From assembly GCA_937872985.1 (NCBI GenBank), contig CALMUW010000042.1, positions 1 to 64,000 on the forward strand: a DNA stretch of 64,000 nt, in the 5' to 3' direction. Shown in pieces: positions 16,320 through 23,913 of this stretch. Position numbers and translations under genes: made by a program. The stretch comes from an uncultured Alphaproteobacteria bacterium (lineage in GTDB: Bacteria > Pseudomonadota > Alphaproteobacteria > Rhizobiales > Aestuariivirgaceae). Below the pieces are notes generated by a model. That model was not told where the DNA came from and made no database searches. It saw only the letters and a program-made list of their open reading frames with translations. How positions within the stretch are numbered: the first letter of the stretch is position 1; each line of letters starts with the position of its first letter.

Positions 16320-16793
16320 TCAGTCGCGGATGAGGCGGAAGGTCTGCTTGCCGGTCTTCAGCGTGCGGGCCAGGGTGAAGACGCGGCGGATCGACTCCGG
16401 CCATGCGCCGTAGGCGCGCTCGGAGACGCCGAACGTGATCTCGACATAGTCGGTGGGGTCCTCGCCCTCGGCGCGGATGGTCTCGACGAGCGCTGCGAGC
16501 TTCGCCTGATCCCACTCGACCTTCTTGGGCAGATCGGCGACGACCGTCACCGCGCCGTCGGCAAAGCGGATCGTGCCGGTATCCTTCGCCATGGCCATCC
16601 GCGCCTGCGAAGCGCGCTCGCCGTAGCGGAGCCCGATGGCGCCATCGAGCCAATCCTTGAGGGTCTTGGCGGCCTTCAGCGCGGCGTCGGCTTCTTCATG
16701 GAGGAGCGCCAGCTGCTCGGCGGGCAAGGCCACGATGTCGCCGATCGGCATCTGCCGGAGCGCGTCGAGTGTGACGTGATTGGGGATCGTCAT
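16320..16793 (-). CDS. Conserved-looking phage protein, unknown function
   Basis: A 157-residue acidic protein that starts MTIPNHVTLDALRQMPIGDI, with a coiled-coil-like helix QLALLHEEADAALKAAKTLKDWL (about 28-50) and a beta-rich middle (TGTIRFADGAVTVVADLPKKVEWDQ). The C-terminal part VEITFGVSERAYGAWPESIRRVFTLAR is distinctive. I recall similar sequences in alphaproteobacterial prophage early regions but no named function. Eight bases separate it from the regulator gene upstream and eleven from the small helical gene downstream, so it is the second gene of the early leftward operon. Confidence 0.7.
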   Translation of the reverse strand: MTIPNHVTLDALRQMPIGDIVALPAEQLALLHEEADAALKAAKTLKDWLDGAIGLRYGERASQARMAMAKDTGTIRFADGAVTVVADLPKKVEWDQAKLAALVETIRAEGEDPTDYVEITFGVSERAYGAWPESIRRVFTLARTLKTGKQTFRLIRD

Positions 16794-16801
16794 CGCCACC
16801 C

Positions 16802-17011
16802 TCACGCCGACTTGAGGGCAGGCTTGTCGGCAGTGCTCTTGCAGAGCTGGACCGCCTCGAATTCTTCGATGTCTTCCAGCCGGTAAACCACCCGGCCGCC
16901 GATCTTGATGAAACGGGGACCTTCCCCGGACCACCGCCAACGCTCAAGCGTGCGGTGGCTGATGTTCCAGCGAGCGGCGAGCTCGATCTGGTTCAGATGC
17001 CTGACGGTCAT
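16802..17011 (-). CDS. AlpA/excisionase-like helix-turn-helix protein
   Basis: A 69-residue DNA-binding protein with the pattern QIELAARWNISHRTLERWRWSGEGPRFIKIGGRVVYRLEDIEEF, the usual MerR-like winged helix of AlpA and excisionase proteins (HTH_17). The ATG at 17011 has a strong AAGGAG site seven bases upstream, which decides the start. It is the first gene of the leftward replication/recombination operon. An intrinsic terminator at 17131-17152 separates it from the operon upstream, so it probably has its own promoter in the 120-base gap. It may control excision or early gene expression. Confidence 0.85.
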   Translation of the reverse strand: MTVRHLNQIELAARWNISHRTLERWRWSGEGPRFIKIGGRVVYRLEDIEEFEAVQLCKSTADKPALKSA

Positions 17012-17130
17012 ATTCGTCTCCTTGGGTTTGTGTCGAAAACCTGCGGAGACGATGGCGGTCAGGCGGGAAGGAGCCGGGGAGGAGAAAGGGAGGAGCCAGC
17101 GGAGGAATCGCAATTCCGTGCGCTGAAATG

Positions 17131-17152
17131 AAAAAACCGCCCGAAGGCGGTT
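17131..17152 (-). terminator. Intrinsic terminator after the two unrecognised genes
   Basis: On the leftward strand AACCGCC, loop TTCG, GGCGGTT is followed by a run of Ts (AAAAAA at 17131-17136 on the + strand). It lies 22 bases past the stop of the 315-residue protein gene. It separates the DUF2188 operon from the AlpA-headed operon. Confidence 0.85.
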
Positions 17153-17173
17153 CAGCGATGGGTCAGATGGGCA

Positions 17174-18121
17174 TCAGATGTCGATCCAGCATCGACCGCG
17201 CTCTTCCTTGATGAATTCGCGCCAGTCGGCGCGCCCCTTGAACGCTTTGCCGAGTGTCCGGACCTGGTCACCAGAGTCGGCGGCTTCCAAGACAGCAGCT
17301 GTCAGGCATTCGCGTTCGCCCCGCTGCCACGCCTCGAAGAGGTGACGAATGATGGCGCGCTGCTTCGTGCCGGTGAACGCGTAACTCTTGCCCATGACCG
17401 TGATCGAAGCTCCATCCGCAGCCATCGATACGGGCTGGCCGTCGTCGCGCCCATGCGCCAGGCGTGCGGCGAGAATCTGCGGATCGATCCGGAAACCATC
17501 GCTTGCATGGATGACGGATTGAACCGCGATGATTTCGTGCCCGCTGACATAGGTCTTTGGGAGCTTCGCCTCGGCTGTCAGCGACAGAACTATGCGCAAT
17601 CCCGGAGATGGACGCTGCTGGAACTGTTGAAGAAGCAAGGCCCATGTCGCCGAGTCTGAAAGGCGGCGGCCGATCCAGACCGGCACACGGGCCGAGCGCC
17701 CCGGCAAACGGGCGCCTCCGACCTCCCAGAGCAACCCGGGTAGCAGTTGCACTGGACGGGAGACCAACGGGCAGTCGAGCCCATCAAGGAGCTTCGGCAG
17801 AAGGGTCTCAAAATTAAGGGCAAAGACCGATTGATCGTCCGGCGATGCCGTCACCCATCCCGCCTGCGGGCTGAAATACCCAAAAGAACGACCATCAGGC
17901 GAGCGCACAAGGGCGACCGGCGTATCCTCATGATCGGCCAAAGACGTCGCCGCCGCCTCATCGCCCACCCGGGTCAGCACGCCGAGCGACTGAAGCTGCG
18001 CGCCGGCTGCCGGGTGGTGGTTCGACAAGGCCGCGGAGGTGATGCGCGCATCACGGGTCTGGGCAATCGCGCAGATCAGGGCCAGCGCGTCGTGATCAGA
18101 ACTTCGGAGAGAGTGCGTCAT
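17174..18121 (-). CDS. Unrecognised protein, possible C-terminal winged helix
   Basis: A 315-residue soluble protein that I do not recognise. The N-terminal half holds a SDHDALALICAIAQ helix and mixed alpha/beta sequence without known motifs. The last 70 residues (GKSYAFTGTKQRAIIRHLFEAWQRG, then ECLTAAVLEAADS and LGKAFKGRADWREFI) look like a winged-helix DNA-binding domain. The ATG overlaps the end of the 395-residue protein gene by 26 bases, so the two are translated together. It is the last gene of the unit, ahead of an intrinsic terminator. The pair stands under what appears to be phage repressor control. Function unknown. Confidence 0.75.
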   Translation of the reverse strand: MTHSLRSSDHDALALICAIAQTRDARITSAALSNHHPAAGAQLQSLGVLTRVGDEAAATSLADHEDTPVALVRSPDGRSFGYFSPQAGWVTASPDDQSVFALNFETLLPKLLDGLDCPLVSRPVQLLPGLLWEVGGARLPGRSARVPVWIGRRLSDSATWALLLQQFQQRPSPGLRIVLSLTAEAKLPKTYVSGHEIIAVQSVIHASDGFRIDPQILAARLAHGRDDGQPVSMAADGASITVMGKSYAFTGTKQRAIIRHLFEAWQRGERECLTAAVLEAADSGDQVRTLGKAFKGRADWREFIKEERGRCWIDI

Positions 18122-19283
18122 CGGCGAGGATTCCCCATCGGCGGAGATACTTCTCGCCGATCATCTGTTCTTCCTCGGTCTGGTCCCTGAGATTGCAGCC
18201 ATGCGGCATGGTGATCGTCAGCGGGAGTGTCCGGCCGCGCTTCGCGTCGCCTTTGGGGTGGAACTTGATGGCCAGCTTGGCCTGCGTGGCAACCCATCCG
18301 CCGTCGATCGGATTGCCCGGCCCGAGCCGCTCCTCCGCCATGCTCCAGATGGTACGGCCCGCCTTGGCCATGCACTCAAGCGTCACGCGCTCGCCGACAG
18401 TGTCGAGCGGCATCAGCCGCAGCAGGCGGACATCGACCCGCTCGATGCCATCTTCGAGGTCGGTCGGAAAATCGTAGGGCGAAAGCAAAACGTCGAGATC
18501 ATAGCGGCGAACCGGCACCTTCTCGTTCTGGAAGTCGACGCCGAGGAGATCGCGGGCCAGGAACATCGCCATCTCGGCCCGGTTCTCCCGGTCGCTTGCC
18601 ACAACCTCGACCACTCCGGTCGCGGGCTCATATGTCATCGCGGCCTCGAATACCGGGCGATAGGCACGCCGCACGAGGGAGCCGCCATCGTCGAACGTCA
18701 GAAGATCGTCCGGCAGGCCTTCCCGGTACACCGTGATCTGAACCAGATCGCAGTCCTCACCTTCGAAGGTCGCCCGCACACGCTCGAAAACATCGACGTG
18801 GACGTTGGCCGAGGCAAAGCGCGTCCGCAGCGACGCTTTGAATGCGTCGATGGCGACCGGATCGCGGCTGACCGTGCAGCCGGCTTCGATGATGAAGCCA
18901 TCCCAACTGCGCCCGCGACGCTTTTCATCCGTGAACCGCACCTCCTCGGCGTGGCGGAACAGGATCGGCGCGTTCAAGAACATCCAGAGCGATCGGGCAT
19001 GGCCGTTCGCGAGAACGTCGAGAAGGGCACGGTCATTGACCACGCTGTAGAGCGCGGTCTGGCCAGCATCGTCAGCGAGCCCGCTGACGCGCTCGGCATC
19101 GTTGAGGACGCGAGCCTTCGCTTCGTCGTCCATTTCATCGACAGCGCGAAGCGCGACCCGGACGACCTCCGGCTCGGGCGCGGTCCAGTCGACTGTCGTC
19201 GGCAACGCGATGCCGGTGTGGTCGAAATAGGCCTGCAGCGACGAGGCAGGCATGTTGCGGATGAAGCTCGTCACTGACGCCAT
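18096..19283 (-). CDS. Unrecognised 395-residue protein of the repressor-linked unit
   Basis: A 395-residue soluble protein without a domain I can name. It begins SVTSFIRNMPASSLQAYFDHTGI and has a long helical N-terminal part (about 1-110), then a strand-rich middle (VHVDVFERVRATFEGEDCDLVQITVYREGLPDDLL) and a C-terminal part with GGWVATQAKLAIKFHP and LTITMPHGCNLRDQT. There is no Walker motif, signal peptide or membrane helix. It is second in the unit DUF2188, this protein, winged-helix-like protein. The layout is compatible with a regulator/effector pair carried by the element, but this is a guess from position only. Confidence 0.75.
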   Translation of the reverse strand: MASVTSFIRNMPASSLQAYFDHTGIALPTTVDWTAPEPEVVRVALRAVDEMDDEAKARVLNDAERVSGLADDAGQTALYSVVNDRALLDVLANGHARSLWMFLNAPILFRHAEEVRFTDEKRRGRSWDGFIIEAGCTVSRDPVAIDAFKASLRTRFASANVHVDVFERVRATFEGEDCDLVQITVYREGLPDDLLTFDDGGSLVRRAYRPVFEAAMTYEPATGVVEVVASDRENRAEMAMFLARDLLGVDFQNEKVPVRRYDLDVLLSPYDFPTDLEDGIERVDVRLLRLMPLDTVGERVTLECMAKAGRTIWSMAEERLGPGNPIDGGWVATQAKLAIKFHPKGDAKRGRTLPLTITMPHGCNLRDQTEEEQMIGEKYLRRWGILADDALSPKF

Positions 19284-19295
19284 AATCAGACCTCC

Positions 19296-19532
19296 TCAGC
19301 CCTTGATGTGGCGCGGGTCGTTCCCGTGCGAATCGGACTGCCCGATGCGGCCGTCCTGGTTGTGGATCTTCAGTTCGGTGCGGGCATTGCTGCTGATTTC
19401 CCGCGCTCGCTCGACCGCGTCGGACTTGCGGTCGAAGTGGGCGCTGGCGCGATCCGCACCGCCGCGACGAATGTCCCAGCCGCCGTTGGAGTTGGGCACG
19501 ACATGATGTGTTCCGGGGTTGCGCTTGGTCAT
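19296..19532 (-). CDS. DUF2188 domain protein
   Basis: A 78-residue hydrophilic protein: THHVVPNSNGGWDIRRGGADRASAHFDRKSDAVERAREISSNARTELKIHNQDGRIGQSDSHGNDPRHIKG in segments matches DUF2188, whose marks are H-VVP---GGW-V---GA-RA and F--K--A---ARE followed by a ELxIHxxDGRI strand. DUF2188 proteins are small, widespread and of unknown function. An AAGGAGATTCCC site precedes the ATG. It is the first gene of the leftward unit reading away from the two-operator region, so its expression is probably controlled by the adjacent XRE repressor. Confidence 0.88.
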   Translation of the reverse strand: MTKRNPGTHHVVPNSNGGWDIRRGGADRASAHFDRKSDAVERAREISSNARTELKIHNQDGRIGQSDSHGNDPRHIKG

Positions 19533-19557
19533 GGGAATCTCCTTATGGGCACGTTTC

Positions 19558-19627
19558 TGTTCGATCTATATCGAACACACGCGCTAATCTCTTGTCAAGT
19601 ACGTTCCTGTTCGCCATACACCGAACA
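19558..19627. promoter_or_regulatory. Divergent promoter with two repressor operators
   Basis: Two palindromes share the pattern TGTTCG-N8-CGAACA: TGTTCGATCTATATCGAACA (19558-19577) and TGTTCGCCATACACCGAACA (19608-19627), 50 bases apart. Between them TTGTCA (19592-19597) is a -35 for a rightward promoter whose -10 CATACA (19615-19620) lies inside operator 2. On the other strand TTGACA (19598-19593) is a -35 for a leftward promoter whose -10 position lies inside operator 1. One repressor dimer per operator could switch off both the XRE/ImmA and the DUF2188 units. Confidence 0.72.
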
Positions 19628-19657
19628 GAAAAATGCGAAACGCATGAGGTGAGTTGA

Positions 19658-19975
19658 ATGGCATCCTTGGGAGAGAAGCTTCGTAAGCATCGGCAGGAAA
19701 AGGGATATTCCTTGGACAAGCTCGCGGAGATTACGGACTCGAGCAAGAGCTACCTGTGGGAGCTGGAGAACCGGGACACCCGTAAGCCGTCCGCAGAAAA
19801 GCTGACGAAAATTGCTGAGGCCCTGTCTGTCACCACGGATTATCTGCTGGATGATTCGTCCGAGCCTGATGAGGAGGTGGTCAAGGAGGCGTTCTTCCGT
19901 AAGTTCAACAAACTGGATCCTGACGACAAAAAGAAAATCGAGCAGATGGTCGACATGTGGAGAAAGAAAGATTGA
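19658..19975 (+). CDS. XRE/Cro-CI family repressor
   Basis: A 105-residue helix-turn-helix regulator: LGEKLRKHRQEKGYSLDKLAEITDSSKSYLWELENRDTRKPS (about 4-45) is a full HTH_3 domain, followed by LTKIAEALSVTTDYLLDDS and a short acidic, lysine-rich tail for dimer or partner contact. It overlaps an ImmA/IrrE peptidase gene, the usual ImmR/ImmA pairing of integrative elements, in which the peptidase cleaves or inactivates the repressor after DNA damage or a cell signal. The two palindromes just upstream are its likely operators, giving autorepression and control of the divergent unit. Confidence 0.93.
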   Translation: MASLGEKLRKHRQEKGYSLDKLAEITDSSKSYLWELENRDTRKPSAEKLTKIAEALSVTTDYLLDDSSEPDEEVVKEAFFRKFNKLDPDDKKKIEQMVDMWRKKD

Positions 19976-20904
19976 AGTTGCCGACGACGCCCGAAGGCTG
20001 GGCGATCCACCTATCGAAACTTGTTCGCGCGTTTCACGACGCGCACGGCTCCCCACGTTTTCCGATCAAGGTCGCCGACATCGCGATTGAATATTCGCGG
20101 AACGTTTTCCCGGATGCCCCGATCACCAGAGTTGGCGGCCTCGATCTCACACGCAAGTTCGAAGGCATGCTGATGCCGATCGATTTAGGCGCCGGCGAAT
20201 GGGGCATCATCTATAACAGCGCCATCACGTCGAAGGGGCGGATCAACTTCACCCTGGCCCATGAGCTCGGCCACTATCTCCTTCATCGGCACAGATCGCC
20301 CGACGGCATTCGTTGCTCCAGCCGCGATATGGGCGACTGGCGTTCAGAGCATGGTCAGATCGAATCCCAGGCGAACACGTTTGCGTCGTTCCTGCTGATG
20401 CCGCTGGATGATTTTCGACAGCAGACGGATGGTCAGAAATTCGACATGGATCTGGTCCGTCATCTGTCGAACCGCTACGAAGTGTCCATCACAGCGGCCA
20501 TCCTGAAATGGCTTGGGATCACCCGCCAACGGGCAATGATCGTCGTCAGCAGGGATGGCTTCATCGACTGGACGTGGTCGAGTGAGCGCCTTTTCAAATC
20601 CGGCATCTACTATGCAGCCCGGCAGCAAACGGTGGAATTACCGAGCCAGTCCCTTGCAGCCCTCCGAGTTGACGACGCTGCCGCCAGAGCCGGTATCATG
20701 CATAAGAAGGGCGTGTGGAAAGGGGACGAGGACGTCTTCGAGATGACGATCTTCTCACCCAAGAACGAGATGACCGTCACGCTGCTGATCTACCCGAATG
20801 AGGGGCCAGACCGATTCCATGGTCGCCGGGAACTCGACGATGTCGGAATCGATGACACCTACGAGCGCTTCATGGGAACGCGAATAACCGAAAGCCGAGA
20901 CTAG
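19957..20904 (+). CDS. ImmA/IrrE-family metallopeptidase
   Basis: A 315-residue protein with the zinc motif HELGH at 102-106 and a downstream ESQANTFASFLLMP helix that provides the third ligand. This is the IrrE/ImmA (COG2856) domain. About 130 C-terminal residues of unknown fold follow. In ICEBs1-type systems ImmA cleaves the paired repressor; the same role is inferred here because the gene overlaps the XRE gene by 19 bases. The start is uncertain: GTG at 19957 is used, while TTG at 19972 has a GGAG site eight bases upstream. Both keep the whole domain. Confidence 0.92.
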   Translation: MEKERLKLPTTPEGWAIHLSKLVRAFHDAHGSPRFPIKVADIAIEYSRNVFPDAPITRVGGLDLTRKFEGMLMPIDLGAGEWGIIYNSAITSKGRINFTLAHELGHYLLHRHRSPDGIRCSSRDMGDWRSEHGQIESQANTFASFLLMPLDDFRQQTDGQKFDMDLVRHLSNRYEVSITAAILKWLGITRQRAMIVVSRDGFIDWTWSSERLFKSGIYYAARQQTVELPSQSLAALRVDDAAARAGIMHKKGVWKGDEDVFEMTIFSPKNEMTVTLLIYPNEGPDRFHGRRELDDVGIDDTYERFMGTRITESRD

Positions 20905-21027
20905 ATTCGGCACGATCTTGCTCGGCGATCAGAACGACGACAGAGAAATGCTTGCGCAGCATTTCAAAAGACTTCGCAGATATACGATAACATATTGATT
21001 TGTATTGCGTATTTCGGGTTTACGACT

Positions 21028-21061
21028 ACCGTTCGCTCATCGGCAACTCAATGCGAACGGT
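21028..21061. promoter_or_regulatory. Perfect inverted repeat before the DUF2924 unit
   Basis: ACCGTTCGC (21028-21036) and GCGAACGGT (21053-21061) are perfect nine-base arms separated by 16 bases, ending five bases before the proposed ATG at 21066. The upstream 120 bases are AT-rich compared with the surroundings. The core GTTCG/CGAAC resembles the half-sites of the XRE operators, so the same repressor may act here, but the spacing differs. Confidence 0.5.
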
Positions 21062-21065
21062 CTCC

Positions 21066-21281
21066 ATGCACGACTCACGATCAGGTCCAAATCCCTTGCC
21101 GCCCGACAACATGTCGGCGAACGAGCGCCTCTCCGAGGTTGGGCGCATCCTAGCGGCCGGCATAGGGCGCATTCTCCCGCAGCAGGCCACGACGTCGTCG
21201 AAAGCCACTGACGGCTTCGACATTCTCGCCATGAAGAATGGCCGTCGTCGCCCGCGCGCTCGCTCGGGGGACATCCGATGA
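21066..21281 (+). CDS. Small protein upstream of DUF2924
   Basis: About 71 residues with the segment NMSANERLSEVGRILAAGIGRIL, which I recall in small proteins that precede DUF2924 and serine recombinases in alphaproteobacterial elements. The rest is polar and probably disordered, ending in an Arg-rich tail RRRPRARSGDIR. Its stop overlaps the DUF2924 start (ATGA). Start choice is open: ATG at 21051 is also in frame and lies inside the inverted repeat, while 21066 lies just past it. Function unknown; it may act with the recombinase as an accessory DNA-binding protein. Confidence 0.65.
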   Translation: MHDSRSGPNPLPPDNMSANERLSEVGRILAAGIGRILPQQATTSSKATDGFDILAMKNGRRRPRARSGDIR

Positions 21282-21784
21282 CGAGCATGAACCGAAAAGA
21301 GTCGCGTCCGGCGCGCCCCGGAGACGTCGCTGAAACCGACGCGAGCGTCCTCAGGCAGTTGTCGGACCTGAAGCGGATGACAGTCAGCGAGCTGAAATCG
21401 AAGTGGGAGGCTTTGTTCGCCACCGCCGCCCCGAACAACAGTAGGGGCTACCTTGAACTCCGGATCGGGCACCGCATTCAGGAGCTGACCTATGGTGGTC
21501 CATCGCGCGAGACGCGACGGATGCTGGATCTGCTAGCCGATGAAACGGAAGGCAAGATCAACCGCAAGTCCATCATTGCGGATGATCGCAATCCGGTGGT
21601 CGGGACGCGGCTGATCCGGGAATGGGATGGGATCGAGCACACCGTCACCATCCTGCGGGATGGATTCGACTGGCAGGGCCGAAAGTTCAAGTCGCTCTCG
21701 GCGGTGGCCCGGACCATCACCGGCGTCAACTGGAACGGCTACCGATTCTTTGGGCTGGGTGAAGCGCGGAGGAGCGAGCGATGA
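21278..21784 (+). CDS. DUF2924 family protein
   Basis: A 168-residue basic protein with the DUF2924 signature: LSDLKRMTVSELKSKWEALF (about 28-47), YLELRIGHRIQELTYGG, then GTRLIREWDGIEHTVTIL and GFDWQGRKFKSLSAVARTITG. The C-terminal half resembles a small DNA-binding domain of the RNA-polymerase-inhibitor or Tudor-like type described for related families. It almost always lies directly before a large serine recombinase in alphaproteobacterial elements, and here the two genes overlap (ATGA at 21781). It may be a recombination directionality or accessory factor, which is unproven. Confidence 0.9.
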   Translation: MTSMNRKESRPARPGDVAETDASVLRQLSDLKRMTVSELKSKWEALFATAAPNNSRGYLELRIGHRIQELTYGGPSRETRRMLDLLADETEGKINRKSIIADDRNPVVGTRLIREWDGIEHTVTILRDGFDWQGRKFKSLSAVARTITGVNWNGYRFFGLGEARRSER

Positions 21785-23115
21785 GCACGTCACCGTCAGC
21801 CACCATCGCCATCCGGCGTCAGCGCTGTGCGATCTATACACGCAAGTCGAGCGAAGAAGGGCTCGACATGGAATTCAATTCACTCGACGCGCAGCGCGAT
21901 GCCTGCGAGGCCTATGTCGCCAGCCAGCGCGCCGAAGGCTGGGCCGCGATCCGCGAGCGGTATGACGATGGCGGCTTCTCTGGCGGAACGCTGGAACGAC
22001 CCGGCCTGAAACGGCTCATCGCCGATGTCGAGGCTGGGCTTATCGACGTCATCGTCGTCTACAAGATCGACCGGCTCAGCCGGTCGCTGATGGACTTCGC
22101 GAAGCTGGTCGAGATCCTGGATCGGAATGGGGTGACCTTCGTCTCAGTGACGCAGTCCTTCAACACGACGACCTCGATGGGGCGACTGACGCTCAACATC
22201 CTCCTCTCGTTCGCGCAGTTCGAGCGCGAGGTCATCGGCGAGCGCATTCGCGACAAGGTCGCGGCCTCACGCAAGCGCGGCATGTGGATGGGTGGCTTTG
22301 TCCCCTTGGGCTACAATGCCAAGGACCGAAAGCTGGTCATCAACGAGGCGGAAGCAGCAATTGTCCGCATGATCTTCGAACGCTTCTCGACGATCGGATC
22401 AGCCACCGTCCTGACGAAGACGTTGGTGGCCGAAGGCGTCTGCAACAAGCGCGGCAAGCGCATCGACAAGGGCTACCTCTACAAGGTCCTGAACAACCGC
22501 GTCTATCTCGGCGAAGCCGTGCACAAAGGCACGGCCTATCCGGGCGAACATGCGCCGATTGTCAGCCGCGAATTGTGGGACAAGGTCCAGAGCATCCTGC
22601 AGGAGAACCGCCACGTCCGGGCCGCCCATACCCGTTGCCAGACACCGTCGCTGCTGAAGGGGATGATCTTCACGGATACCGGCACGGCGATGACGCCGAC
22701 AGCCACTAAGAAGGCGTCGCGGCTGTATCGCTACTATGCTTCGATGGACCTGATCAAATGCCGCCCAACATCGGACTCGACGTCCATCCAGCGTCTGCCC
22801 GCCGGAATGGTCGAGGATGCGGTCGTAGGTGAGGTCCGGCGAATGATCCGGGCTCCAGAGATCGCGGCTCGTACCATCGATGCCATTCGACACGAAGTCC
22901 CAAATGCGGATGAACGGGCCGTCGTTTCAGCCCTTGGTAGCTTCGACCAGCTATGGACGGCGCTGTTTCCTTCTGAGCAGACCCGCATCGTCCAGCTCCT
23001 CGTCGAGCGCGTCACTGTCGGGGCCGGCGGCATCGCCATCGATCTGCGTCAGGACGGTCTGACGTCGCTCATCCGGGACATGGTCACGCCGCGTGAGGGA
23101 AAGGCGACAGCATGA
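21781..23115 (+). CDS. Large serine recombinase (integrase)
   Basis: A 444-residue recombinase. The resolvase catalytic domain carries AIYTRKSSEEG (nucleophile Ser near 23), DGGFSGGTLERPGL, VVYKIDRLSRSLMDF and LLSFAQFEREVIGERIRDK (about 10-150). A recombinase domain follows (GGFVPLGY to GEAVHKGTAYPGEHAPIVS) and a C-terminal domain. The usual zinc-ribbon cysteines near the position LLKGMIFTDTGTAMTP are absent, as in many alphaproteobacterial members. It is the last but one gene of the element and should integrate and excise it. At 444 residues it is shorter than typical 500-residue members. Confidence 0.93.
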   Translation: MSTSPSATIAIRRQRCAIYTRKSSEEGLDMEFNSLDAQRDACEAYVASQRAEGWAAIRERYDDGGFSGGTLERPGLKRLIADVEAGLIDVIVVYKIDRLSRSLMDFAKLVEILDRNGVTFVSVTQSFNTTTSMGRLTLNILLSFAQFEREVIGERIRDKVAASRKRGMWMGGFVPLGYNAKDRKLVINEAEAAIVRMIFERFSTIGSATVLTKTLVAEGVCNKRGKRIDKGYLYKVLNNRVYLGEAVHKGTAYPGEHAPIVSRELWDKVQSILQENRHVRAAHTRCQTPSLLKGMIFTDTGTAMTPTATKKASRLYRYYASMDLIKCRPTSDSTSIQRLPAGMVEDAVVGEVRRMIRAPEIAARTIDAIRHEVPNADERAVVSALGSFDQLWTALFPSEQTRIVQLLVERVTVGAGGIAIDLRQDGLTSLIRDMVTPREGKATA

Positions 23116-23495
23116 CGAACCCTGACAATACGATCCGCGTCGTCATCCCTTTTACGATCCGCAAGCGCAATGGGCGGCCTCGGATCGTGGCTCCCTCAGA
23201 AAACGAGTCCGCCGACGACAGGGTGCAGGATGCGCGCTTGCTGCGCGCGCTCGCGCGGGCATGGAACTGGCGGCGGCAGTTGGAGAGCGGTGCCGCCACG
23301 ACCATCCACGACATCGCTGCCGTTGAGAATGTCACCGACCGCTTTATCGGAAGGATGATCCGGCTGGCCTATCTGTCGCCGGACGTTTTGGAGGAGTTGG
23401 TCATCGCGCGCCGCCCGTCGAGCATCACGATCAATGATCTGACCGGGATCGCCGACCTGCCGTGGGCCGAGCAGAAAGCCCGCGTCTTTGCCTGA
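23112..23495 (+). CDS. Recombinase-companion helix-turn-helix protein
   Basis: A 127-residue basic protein whose start overlaps the recombinase stop (ATGA). The N-terminus RVVIPFTIRKRNGRPRIV resembles companions of serine recombinases. Residues 50-105 (ARAWNWRRQLESGAATTIHDIAAVENVTDRFIGRMIRLAYLSPDVLEELV) contain a clear helix-turn-helix, and the end LTGIADLPWAEQKARVF is typical. It is probably translationally coupled and may guide recombination direction. The family has no agreed name that I can give. Confidence 0.82.
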   Translation: MTNPDNTIRVVIPFTIRKRNGRPRIVAPSENESADDRVQDARLLRALARAWNWRRQLESGAATTIHDIAAVENVTDRFIGRMIRLAYLSPDVLEELVIARRPSSITINDLTGIADLPWAEQKARVFA

Positions 23496-23822
23496 GCCGT
23501 GGCGGAGGGAGGCGTTCCTGCTCTGAGCCACCCTTGACCGCGCTCGGGAACGACTACCTCGCGTTCTCAGACTGCTTTGCAAGGCGGAGTTTTGGTCAGA
23601 ATCGCGTGGTCGTCCGATCTTGGCAACATGCTGGAAAAATTGAGAATTCTCGTCGGAACCGTAAACGTCGAGGTTCGTGCAGAATGAGACGGAAGGCCAT
23701 TCAGAGACTGTGAGCCACCACCCAGTCGGTCTCAGAGGTTCGGTTCCGTCCCGCAAACCCCTTTGGACGCAAAAGGAATTTCGAGCGCGAAGGCGCAGGT
23801 CTTGGAGTTTGCGACGGGATAA
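23496..23822. other. 327-bp gap between the mobile element and tRNA-Ser
   Basis: No convincing gene is present. The right end of the element must lie within or next to this stretch. TGAGCCACC occurs twice (near 23524 and 23711), and CCGTCCCGCAAAC (near 23746) is an imperfect inverted copy of GTTTGCGACGGG (near 23808), which flanks the tRNA 3' end. Either could belong to an attachment site. Without the left junction the true core sequence cannot be chosen. Confidence 0.45.
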
Positions 23823-23913
23823 TGGCGGAGAGAGGGGGATTCGAACCCCCGTTACGCTATTAACGTAAACACGCTTTCCAGGCGTGCGCCTTAAACCACT
23901 CGGCCACCTCTCC
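23823..23913 (-). tRNA. tRNA-Ser(GGA)
   Basis: A 91-base class II tRNA on the leftward strand with CCA encoded (TGG at 23823-23825). The acceptor stem pairs GGAGAGG with TCTCTCC, the anticodon loop is CTGGAAA (anticodon GGA), the long variable arm is present, and GGTTCGAATCC forms the T arm. Its 3' end faces the mobile element, so it marks the chromosome side of the junction. Confidence 0.97.

Noticed and set aside
21026-21472. 148-codon leftward frame opposite the small protein and DUF2924 genes
   Set aside because: DUF2924 on the + strand has its family signature and ATGA coupling; the reverse frame has neither.
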